Source: JALZAQ01 sp038253885
Lineage (GTDB): Bacteria; Gemmatimonadota; Gemmatimonadetes; Gemmatimonadales; Gemmatimonadaceae
NCBI GenBank assembly: GCA_038253885.1
Contig: JBBSGP010000002.1
Span: 62,001-126,000 of the forward strand
Direction: 5' to 3'
DNA: 64,000 nt
Shown here piece by piece: positions 10,307 through 17,686 of the stretch (the stretch's first letter is position 1; each line of letters starts with the position of its first letter). The translations under genes and the position numbers were made by a program. The notes under the pieces were generated by a model. The model had not been told where the DNA came from, searched no databases, and worked only from the letters and a program-made list of their open reading frames with translations.

Positions 10307-11392
10307 TCACGGATTGCGGACCACCCACACCACGGGTTGGACGCCCCCCTGCGTGCCGGCGGCGAGCCGCGTGCCGTCCGCTCGGACGTCGCTGACCGCG
10401 TTCGCGCTGCCGCTGCCGCGTCCCGAGGCGAGGGGCAGCGCGAGCGCCCCCTTGGACGCGCTCCAGAAGAACGGCGTGCCGACGCCTCGCGACGAGATGG
10501 CGATGCCGACGACCTCGCGCGACGCGTTGATGTCGCGCGCGTTGCTCGACTGTTCGCCGAGCGTGCCGAGATCGATGGCGCCGCCGGCGCCGGCGTTCCA
10601 GACGTAGGCGTGCGCGCACGTTGCCGTCGCGCAGGTCACCGACACGTCGCCGGCGAGGTCGCCGGCCGCGTTGGCGCCATCGACACTGCCAAAGCGTGCG
10701 TCGAGCTGCTCGATCTGCCACACGCCGGCGACCAGCGTCCAGCGCACCGGCAGGCCGTCGCCACTCGGCGTGAACGAAGCTATGCCACCGACGACGGTGC
10801 CGTCGTCGCTCACGGCACGGGCAATCGACCCGCCTCCTTCCCCAAGCGCGGGCAACGTCACCCGGCAGCTGCCGTCGGGGATCCACAGCGCCGCGCTGCC
10901 CGCGCCCTGACCGACGACCACCTGACCGTTCGCGCTGACCGCCAGCGCCGTCGTCGCGCCGGCGTCGGTCGGGCAGCCGAGCGCGATCGAGCCGCCCGCC
11001 GCGGGCCAGAAGACGGCTTGCCGCGGACTCGTGGCGCCATAGCCGACGGCGTCGCCCTGATCGTCGACGCTGTGCGCGCTGGCGCTACTCGAGTACGGCA
11101 GCGTGGCGAGCGCCCACGCGCCGTTGGCGAACGTCCACCTGACCGCGCGCAGCATGCCGGATGATTCGAAGCTCTGACCGACGACCACGTTCCCCGCCGC
11201 GTTCACACTGTAGGCTTCGCTGTTGCTGCCGAGGGTGGCGAGCTTCGTGACGGTGGCAAAGCCGGCGGACAGCCGGCTGGCGCGGAGCGACGCCGCGTCG
11301 CGCAATGGATCGACGGGATGGCTGTCCTGGCAGGCGACGAGCAGCACGGCCGAAGCCGGCAGGGTGAAGAGGAGCGACGCACGCAACCGCAT
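10307..11392 (-). CDS. HAF-repeat (extracellular repeat) lipoprotein
   Basis: 361 residues. It has a lipoprotein signal (MRLRASLLFT, lipobox LLVAC, cysteine 21) followed by at least five degenerate repeats of about 45-55 residues with the pattern V-x-A-x-G-x-V-V-G-x-(15-20)-W (for example NAAGNVVVGQS, SANGQVVVGQG, SDDGTVVGGI, NASREVVGIA). This is the HAF/probable extracellular repeat family, whose repeats probably form a beta-propeller-like fold on the cell surface. The start was placed at the ATG giving the signal peptide, with GAGG upstream; the frame is open for another 57 codons but those are compositionally non-coding. It seems to be a single-gene unit, downstream of transaldolase and separated by 241 bases holding no other gene. 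Confidence 0.8.
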   Translation of the reverse strand: MRLRASLLFTLPASAVLLVACQDSHPVDPLRDAASLRASRLSAGFATVTKLATLGSNSEAYSVNAAGNVVVGQSFESSGMLRAVRWTFANGAWALATLPYSSSASAHSVDDQGDAVGYGATSPRQAVFWPAAGGSIALGCPTDAGATTALAVSANGQVVVGQGAGSAALWIPDGSCRVTLPALGEGGGSIARAVSDDGTVVGGIASFTPSGDGLPVRWTLVAGVWQIEQLDARFGSVDGANAAGDLAGDVSVTCATATCAHAYVWNAGAGGAIDLGTLGEQSSNARDINASREVVGIAISSRGVGTPFFWSASKGALALPLASGRGSGSANAVSDVRADGTRLAAGTQGGVQPVVWVVRNP

Positions 11393-11633
11393 GGATGCCT
11401 CGTGGGGGTAGTGGGAAGCGGGTCGGCGCGGCAGGGCGTCTGTCCGCACGGCGGCTTCTGCCCATGTAATGCGTCGAAGCGGGGCGAAAGCGGACATGGG
11501 GGAGGCGCGAGCAGCGCGACGAGTGGCGCGAGCTCGCCGGTGGGCCGGCACGGAAAGGCACACCCGCCCATTCTCTATGCGATTCCAACCCGCGCACCCT
11601 TGACGGGTCGCTTCATATCAGAGAACCAGCTGG

Positions 11634-12794
11634 TCAACCTGCGCGGGTCGACATCTCCCGCCCGAGGGACCGGGTCTTGGCCTCGAGGCCCGCAATGAGC
11701 GTATCAAACGACTTGCTGAAGCTGGCCAGCCCATCGGATAGCAGCTTGTCGGTGACGCTCCGAAAAGAGATCCCGGCGCTTTCGAGGTCCGCGAGCACGC
11801 GGCGAGCGGACGCATAGTCCGCGTCCACGGTGCGCTTCACCTCCCCATGGTCGCGAAAGGCCTCGATCGTGTTGGGCGGCATGGTGTTCACGGTATCCGG
11901 ACCGATCAGCCGCTCCACGTACATGACATCTCGATAGGCCGGGTTCTTGGTGCTGGTGCTGGCCCACAGGGGACGCTGGACGTTCGCTCCGCGCTGCGCG
12001 AGGGCCTTCCAGCGCTGAGAGGCCACCGACTGCTGAAAGAGCTCATAGGCGAGCTGCGCATTCGCAACCGCGGCCTTCCCCTTCAACTGCTCCAGCGAGC
12101 TGCGGGCCGAGCCGCTGAGCTTCGGGAGCAGCGCATCGACACGCTTGTCGACCTCAGAATCCACACGGCTCACGAAAAAGCTCGCCACGGAGTGGATGCC
12201 GTCGATCGGCCGTCCCCGTCCCAACCGATCCTCCAATCCCGACATGTAGGCATCGCTGACGGCGCGATAGGCGTCGATGGCGAACAACAGCGTGATGTTG
12301 ATGTTGATTCCTTCCGCGATGCTGCGGCGCACGGCACGCGCGCCCTCATCCGTGCCCGGGATCTTCACCATCAGATTGGGGCGGTCCACCGCGGACCAGA
12401 GCCTCTTCGCCTCCTCCAGCGTCGCGGTCTCATCGTGCGCTGAGCCAGGCGACACCTCGATCGAAACGAAGCCGTCCGCGCCGCTGGCCTGGTCGTGGGC
12501 GCCTCGAAAGAGGTCACAGGCCGTCCGTACATCATCGGACTCGACGAGCTCGAACAGCTGCCAGGATGTCAGATCACCCGCCGCGGACGACAGCTGCTCG
12601 TCGTACGCCGTACCCTCGGCGAGAGCCTTCTCGAAGATTGTCGGGTTGGACGTCATGCCAGTGAGGGCATCGTCGCGAATCCGGCGTTCGAGCTCACCGT
12701 TATGGAGGATGGTTCGGTCGATGAAATCCAGCCAGATCGACTGACCGGCGTCGTGGAGCTGCTGGAGGCGATTCGGTGGCGAGGTCATGGGCAT
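11634..12794 (-). CDS. tal: Transaldolase
   Basis: Interconverts sedoheptulose-7-phosphate plus glyceraldehyde-3-phosphate with erythrose-4-phosphate plus fructose-6-phosphate in the non-oxidative pentose phosphate pathway. 386 residues, the length of the longer actinobacterial or cyanobacterial-type transaldolases. It shows GMTSNPTIFEKA (46-57) and the Schiff-base lysine K144 in NLMVKIPGTDEG, then ININITLLF, SVASFFVSRVDSEVD, LWASTSTKNP and the late TMPPNTIEAF. The start is MPMTSPP; the second Met is a possible alternative. It is transcribed toward the HAF-repeat gene and is not obviously in an operon. Confidence 0.95.
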   Translation of the reverse strand: MPMTSPPNRLQQLHDAGQSIWLDFIDRTILHNGELERRIRDDALTGMTSNPTIFEKALAEGTAYDEQLSSAAGDLTSWQLFELVESDDVRTACDLFRGAHDQASGADGFVSIEVSPGSAHDETATLEEAKRLWSAVDRPNLMVKIPGTDEGARAVRRSIAEGININITLLFAIDAYRAVSDAYMSGLEDRLGRGRPIDGIHSVASFFVSRVDSEVDKRVDALLPKLSGSARSSLEQLKGKAAVANAQLAYELFQQSVASQRWKALAQRGANVQRPLWASTSTKNPAYRDVMYVERLIGPDTVNTMPPNTIEAFRDHGEVKRTVDADYASARRVLADLESAGISFRSVTDKLLSDGLASFSKSFDTLIAGLEAKTRSLGREMSTRAG

Positions 12795-12891
12795 GTCCGC
12801 TGCTGCGGGTGGTCGGGCGCGCGCATGGCGCCCCAGCCAAATCTACCATCCCGCCGCGTCGCGCGCTGCCGGGCGAACGCCCGCCAAGGAG

Positions 12892-14244
12892 TCAGGAGAT
12901 CGCTGGCGCGATTGGTTGCAGCTCCAGCTGAAGGGCGAGGGTGGGCCCGGATTTTCTCCGGTGCTTGTACTGGTACATCGCGCGGTCCGCGTCGGCGATG
13001 GCGCGCTCCAGATCCTCTGCCCCGGAGTAGTCAGCGGCGCCAACGCTCACCAGAAGCGGGAGCGCGGCAGGAGAGCCATCGATGCTCGCGGGCCGGGCCT
13101 CGGCGAGAATGCGTTCGACGCGACCGAGCATGTCGGACGCCGGCGCGCCAGGGAGCAGGAGCAGGAATTCGTCACCGCCCCATCGGTAGAGGCGATCCGA
13201 CGGACGGAGTGACTCGAGGAGGACCTCGGTGAGACGGCGGAGCAAGGCGTCTCCGGCCGCGTGGCCGCAGCCGTCGTTGACCAGCTTGAGGTTGTCCAGA
13301 TCCAACATGATCACCGTGCCGTAGCCAGCGCGCGCGTTCTCCAGTCCGACACCCTGAACGAACCCCCGCCGATTGAGGACGCCGGTGAGGGGATCGTAGA
13401 GCGCCGTCCGGCGAAGCTGGTTGTGCGCGACCGCCAGCTCGGCGTGCGCATCATCCGATTCGCGGCGCGCATCCTCCATGAGGATGATCACCATCCCGAA
13501 TCCGGTGCAAACCGACAGGATCAGGTCGAGGTACGAGTTGAGCTCGGCGACGCGCTCTAGCGCTGACCACCCGCCGGTGTGCACCTCCTGAACGCCATGA
13601 AATGCCGCGAGGTACACCGTCCAGAGCAGCGCCGTGACGGCGAACATGGTGCCCGTGAGTCTGCTGCCGAGCGTGCGCCTCGAGAGAGGCAGGCGGAGCA
13701 ACGCCGAGGCGCAGAAGCACAGCGAGAGCATGGCGGCGGGGGCTTGAAGGAGCACCACCTCGTTGAGAGTCGAGCTCACGGTGAGCGTCAGGATGGCGTA
13801 GCCGGCGCTCCCGATCACCGCCGCGGGAAGTAGATACCGCCACCTCATCGAACGGGCGTACATGAGCGTCGCACCCACCAGAAGTGCGTAGTGAAGGATC
13901 TTCCCGAACTGGTAAGCGAAATTGAGCGTGCGAAGGGGAAAGAGATCTTCGGGTGGCGGGTTGCCGATCGACATCAGGTACCGCAGGAAGACAGCGGTGA
14001 TCGCCAGCGCGAGAGCCACCCAGGCGCGGGCCCAGAGCCCGAAGTACGCGCGTCGGCGCTGGCTGCGATGGAGCAGCACGAACAGGATCGCGAGCAGCAG
14101 CGAGCCTCCGAGCTGCACGACTACGCCGATGAACGCGATCAGAGCGCTGATCTGGGAAGCGGACAAGGGAAAGCGAGAGCTCGCGGATGGGGAGAGGTGG
14201 GGGACGGCTCCTTGAAAGGACGAGCCAGCCAGGGCCTGCGCCAC
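12892..14244 (-). CDS. Membrane-anchored diguanylate cyclase (GGDEF domain)
   Basis: 450 residues with a GTG start. There are six or seven hydrophobic helices between residues 32 and 257 with no known sensory signature, then a short coiled linker and a GGDEF domain (about 280-440). The active-site motif is intact, RWGGDEF with GGDEF at 356-360. An allosteric inhibition site RxxD (347-350) lies exactly five residues before it, so the enzyme should make cyclic di-GMP and be product-inhibited. DPLTGVLNRRGF (284-295) marks the domain start. No EAL or HD-GYP partner is in the window. The role in motility or biofilm is inferred from the family only. Confidence 0.9.
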   Translation of the reverse strand: MAQALAGSSFQGAVPHLSPSASSRFPLSASQISALIAFIGVVVQLGGSLLLAILFVLLHRSQRRRAYFGLWARAWVALALAITAVFLRYLMSIGNPPPEDLFPLRTLNFAYQFGKILHYALLVGATLMYARSMRWRYLLPAAVIGSAGYAILTLTVSSTLNEVVLLQAPAAMLSLCFCASALLRLPLSRRTLGSRLTGTMFAVTALLWTVYLAAFHGVQEVHTGGWSALERVAELNSYLDLILSVCTGFGMVIILMEDARRESDDAHAELAVAHNQLRRTALYDPLTGVLNRRGFVQGVGLENARAGYGTVIMLDLDNLKLVNDGCGHAAGDALLRRLTEVLLESLRPSDRLYRWGGDEFLLLLPGAPASDMLGRVERILAEARPASIDGSPAALPLLVSVGAADYSGAEDLERAIADADRAMYQYKHRRKSGPTLALQLELQPIAPAIS

Positions 14245-14313
14245 CGAATGAGGTATCGAAATTGCCTAGTAGTTCGGCGCTGAATGGCACCGATCCGCGA
14301 CTCTGGAGGCTCA

Positions 14314-15027
14314 ATGAATCGGAACGATGATCTACTGAAACCCGACCTTGGTGACCCGGCCCGGGCCACTGAATTTCGTGACGACGACAAGACTGGCGAA
14401 CGGCCCGTCCCCAAGCAGGCGAGCCACGAAGTGGGAGAGGGCGTCGGCGGCATCGCCGGCGTCGCCGCGGGGGCGGCGATCGGCTCGCTCGGCGGCCCGA
14501 TCGGCACGGTGATCGGCGGGATCGCCGGCGCGATCGGCGGTTGGTGGGCAGGACGGTCGATCGCAGACGCCGCCTACAGCACCGACGACGATGCGTTCTA
14601 CCGGGAGCATTACGAGAAGTCCGCAACCCGCTCTGTCGCTTCCTCGTACGATGATGCTCGCCCGGCATATCAGCTCGGCCACGTGGCTGGCCAGAACCCC
14701 GAATACCGCGAGCGGCCCTTCCAGGATGTGGAGCGCGATCTACAGAAGGGGTGGGAACGGCTCGAGGGAGGCGCCAAGCGCGAATGGAGCAACGTCCGCG
14801 CGTACGCTCATGACGCGTACAACCGGAGCCGGAGCACGACGAGCGCGCGGCTCGACAGCGAAGTGTCTCGCCAGGCCGCGACCGATGCTGGATCCGCCGG
14901 AACCAATGCCGGATTCGCGCGGGATGCGGGTGCCTCGCGCCAGAGCCTCGCCTCACGAGGCAGCGCAGCATCGAGCGACGACGCGACGGAGGACAGCACG
15001 GGCGATAGCTCCGATCGCACGCGATAG
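14314..15027 (+). CDS. Glycine-zipper protein, hypothetical
   Basis: 237 residues. An acidic N-terminus is followed by a glycine-zipper stretch (about 45-82: repeated G-x-x-x-G with Ala and Ile, such as GGIAGVAAGAAIG), which probably inserts in a membrane as a helical hairpin. Then comes a soluble hydrophilic part with EHYEKSATR and repeated Tyr/Arg/Asp-rich helices (YQLGHVAGQNPEYRERPFQDVERDL) and a Ser/Ala/Asp-rich low-complexity tail. Similar proteins occur as uncharacterised stress-associated envelope proteins; no enzymatic motif is seen. The ATG has a perfect GGAGG four bases upstream; a longer in-frame start at 14284 is less likely. A strong hairpin follows 17 bases after the stop. Confidence 0.75.
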   Translation: MNRNDDLLKPDLGDPARATEFRDDDKTGERPVPKQASHEVGEGVGGIAGVAAGAAIGSLGGPIGTVIGGIAGAIGGWWAGRSIADAAYSTDDDAFYREHYEKSATRSVASSYDDARPAYQLGHVAGQNPEYRERPFQDVERDLQKGWERLEGGAKREWSNVRAYAHDAYNRSRSTTSARLDSEVSRQAATDAGSAGTNAGFARDAGASRQSLASRGSAASSDDATEDSTGDSSDRTR

Positions 15028-15044
15028 GCGACCGGCCTGATCGG

Positions 15045-15081
15045 ACGAGTGCCTCGCGGATCCTCTCCGCGAGGCACTCGT
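15045..15081 (+). terminator. Strong 16-bp hairpin downstream of the glycine-zipper gene
   Basis: A perfect 16-bp stem (ACGAGTGCCTCGCGGA at 15045-15060 with 15066-15081) and a TCCTC loop lie 17 bases after the stop. No T run follows. Confidence 0.65.
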
Positions 15082-15206
15082 GCGTGCGGCACCGCCAGGA
15101 ACGGCCGCCTCGCTCCAACCATTCGTCTCCAGAATCGGCGGCGCCGCACCAGCGGTGCGGCCACACCGTGACTCATTTCTGACCTGTTAGACGAGAGGTT
15201 CCCCCG

Positions 15207-17021
15207 GTGAGTCTCCTCGGTCGCTACCTGACGCGCTACTGGAAGCTGGTGGGGCTCGCCCTCGCGCTCGCCGCCACCAACCAGGTGTTCTCGCTGCTCG
15301 ATCCGCTCATCTTTCGCCACATCATCGACAGCTACGCGACCCGGCACAGCGAGTACACGACCGGTCAGTTCATTCGCGGTGTGACCGTGCTCCTCGCAGC
15401 CGCGGTCGGCGTGGCATTCGTGTCCCGCGTCGCCAAGAACTTCCAGGATTATTTCGTCAATGTCGTCACCCAGCGGGTCGGTGCCGACCTCTACTCCGAC
15501 GGTATCCGTCACTCGCTGGCTCTACCGTACGCGTTGTTCGAGGATCAGCGGAGCGGCGAGACCCTTGGCAAGCTCCAGAAGGCTCGCTCCGATGTGGAGA
15601 AGTTCATCGGCGCCGCCGTCAACGTGTTGTTCACGAGCGCGGTGGGCGTGGTGTTCGTCATGGTGTACGCCTTCAAGGTCCACTGGGCGATCGCTCCGGC
15701 GTTCTTTCTCACAGTGCCCCTGCTCGGCATCCTCAGCTCGGTGTTGAGTCGGAGAATCAAGGTCGTGCAGCAGGTGATCGTCGCCGAAACCACCGCGCTT
15801 GCCGGCGCCACCACGGAATCGCTGCGCAACATCGAGCTCGTGAAGAGTCTCGGCCTGACGGAGCAGGAGGTCACACGCCTCAACACCACGACCCAGAAGA
15901 TCCTCAAGCTCGAGCTGAAGAAGGTGCGTTACCTACGTAGCCTCAGCTTCGTGCAGGGCACGGCCGTCAATTTCCTGCGCACATGCATTCTGTTCCTCAT
16001 GCTCTACCTCATCTTCGCGCAACAGATCACAGTGGGGCAGTTCTTCTCCCTGCTGATCTACTCCTTCTTCATCTTCGGCCCGCTACAAGAGCTCGGGAAC
16101 GTGATCAACACGTTCCGCGAGACCGAGGCGTCGATGGCCAACGTCGAGCGACTCCTGGCGACAGCTCCCGACCCCCGACCGGCTGATCCGGTCATCCTCG
16201 GCCGTCTGGAGAAGCTCGGCTTCGAGCACGTCACCTTTCAGCACCGGTCGGCGTCCGCGCCCGCGCTGTCAGACATCTCGTTCGACGTGCGACGGGGAGA
16301 CACGATCGCCTTCGTCGGCCCCTCGGGCGCGGGGAAGTCGACGCTCGTGAAGCTTCTGGTCGGACTGTACCAGCCCCAGGCTGGACAGGTGCTGTACAAC
16401 GGACAGGCCAGCACGACGATCGACCTCGAGCTGCTTCGCGAGCGCATGGGACTGGTCGCCCAGGATGCCCAGCTCTTCAGCGGAACGATCGGAGAGAACC
16501 TGCGCTTCGTGCGCCCCGATGCCACCGACGATGAATGTCTGGCGGTGATGAGGGAGGCAGCCGCCGACAGCCTGCTCGCGCGTGCCGACCGCGGACTCGA
16601 GACAGTCATCGGCGAAGGCGGGGTGAAGGTCTCCGGTGGAGAGCGGCAGCGGCTCGCGATCGCCCGTGCTCTCCTTCGACGCCCGCAGCTGCTGGTGTTC
16701 GACGAAGCGACGTCAGCGCTGGATTCGCTCACCGAGGAGGAGGTGAGCCGCACGATTCGCGACGTGGCGACGAGCCGCGATGCGATCACCATCGTGATCG
16801 CCCATCGATTGTCCACCGTGATGCACGCGGACACCATCTACGTCCTGGAGCGCGGACGGATCACCGAAGCAGGCCGTCACGATGCGCTTGTCGCCCGCCG
16901 AGGTCTCTATTACGCCATGTGGCGACAGCAGGTGGGGGAGCGGGGACATGCCGGCGATGGCTCCGGCGTGATACCGGTGCCATCGATCACCGTGTCACGA
17001 TCCCCGGCGACCGTCGCGTAG
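15207..17021 (+). CDS. ABC exporter, fused membrane and ATPase domains
   Basis: 604 residues in the half-transporter layout: six transmembrane helices between about 12 and 305, then a nucleotide-binding domain. Walker A GPSGAGKST is at 371-379, the Q-loop region reads LVAQDAQLFSGTIGENL, the signature is VSGGERQRLAIARAL, Walker B is LLVFDEATSALD and the switch histidine is in IAHRLSTV. All catalytic elements are intact, so it is an active homodimeric exporter (MsbA/multidrug class); the substrate is unknown. The GTG start is preceded by GAGAGG. The C-terminal 30 residues after the ATPase are poorly conserved. The gene stands alone, converging on the DUF5946-like gene. Confidence 0.92.
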   Translation: MSLLGRYLTRYWKLVGLALALAATNQVFSLLDPLIFRHIIDSYATRHSEYTTGQFIRGVTVLLAAAVGVAFVSRVAKNFQDYFVNVVTQRVGADLYSDGIRHSLALPYALFEDQRSGETLGKLQKARSDVEKFIGAAVNVLFTSAVGVVFVMVYAFKVHWAIAPAFFLTVPLLGILSSVLSRRIKVVQQVIVAETTALAGATTESLRNIELVKSLGLTEQEVTRLNTTTQKILKLELKKVRYLRSLSFVQGTAVNFLRTCILFLMLYLIFAQQITVGQFFSLLIYSFFIFGPLQELGNVINTFRETEASMANVERLLATAPDPRPADPVILGRLEKLGFEHVTFQHRSASAPALSDISFDVRRGDTIAFVGPSGAGKSTLVKLLVGLYQPQAGQVLYNGQASTTIDLELLRERMGLVAQDAQLFSGTIGENLRFVRPDATDDECLAVMREAAADSLLARADRGLETVIGEGGVKVSGGERQRLAIARALLRRPQLLVFDEATSALDSLTEEEVSRTIRDVATSRDAITIVIAHRLSTVMHADTIYVLERGRITEAGRHDALVARRGLYYAMWRQQVGERGHAGDGSGVIPVPSITVSRSPATVA

Positions 17022-17058
17022 AGGATCAGCGTCCCATCGGTCGACAACGGTATCGTCA

Positions 17059-17658
17059 TCACGGTTTCCTCCCGGTGCCAGGTGCCGCGCCCACCTTCAG
17101 CCTCTGCAGCCACTGCCTCGCCAGCTGGTGTTGTGGCTCGTAAGCGGCCCAGACGTCCCGCGACCACGTGCGAACCCGCTCCGCGAACTCCCCCGTCATG
17201 CGAGCGTCATCCGCAACGACGTCGCGGACGGTGATGGATCCGCGACGCCGGATCAACGCGGGTTTCTCCAACCTGGCGTCCCCATTCAGCGAGCGAGCGA
17301 TTCCCCAGTACAGCTGCGGCTCCCCGGCAAACTCGACGCCGCAGCAGAGTCCCGCCAGATGGGCCATGTAGGACTTGGCGGAGCGCCCGTACTCCTCGGG
17401 GTGCTGCATGCAGTAGCTGTCCACAACGAGGTTGTGCACGGCCCCTCGCTGAGGGCTTTCCCAGGCGCGCGCGGTGAGCTCGCTGAACAACGCCCGACAG
17501 CCCGCTCGGCCCCCGGCCGCAGCGCCGCAGAGCGGGCAGGGCTCGCCATCGCTCTCGGAGCGAGGAGGCTCGACTCCCGCGAGGTCATCCCCGGTGGCGT
17601 GCATGCTCGGTTGCGCTCCACGGGCCAGTTCGAGGTCTGATAGCACTTTGCCGGACAT
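17059..17658 (-). CDS. DUF5946-like protein
   Basis: 199 residues. It contains a CPLCG knuckle near residue 42 followed by further Cys residues, and the conserved core LVVDSYCMQHPEEYGRSAKS and YMAHLAGLCCGVE. This pattern of a Tyr-Cys-Met-Gln-His-Pro motif with a short Cys-rich N-terminus matches the DUF5946 family of unknown function; metal binding by the cysteines is plausible. The ATG lies 28 bases after the stop of the ADOP permease gene on the same strand, so the two may be co-transcribed under PadR control. A short upstream in-frame extension would overlap the permease gene and is unlikely. Confidence 0.65.
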   Translation of the reverse strand: MSGKVLSDLELARGAQPSMHATGDDLAGVEPPRSESDGEPCPLCGAAAGGRAGCRALFSELTARAWESPQRGAVHNLVVDSYCMQHPEEYGRSAKSYMAHLAGLCCGVEFAGEPQLYWGIARSLNGDARLEKPALIRRRGSITVRDVVADDARMTGEFAERVRTWSRDVWAAYEPQHQLARQWLQRLKVGAAPGTGRKP

Positions 17659-17686
17659 GGTGACTATCACCCGGCGGTTCTCGAAT

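Noticed and set aside
8481..10607. Long plus-strand open frame (708 codons) overlapping the M28 peptidase
   Set aside because: Arg/Gly-rich translation with no domain; it is the alternative frame of the well-supported peptidase in GC-rich DNA.
13451..15166. Long minus-strand open frame (571 codons) across the GGDEF and glycine-zipper genes
   Set aside because: Composition is Arg/Ser-rich and it overlaps two supported genes; no family resemblance.
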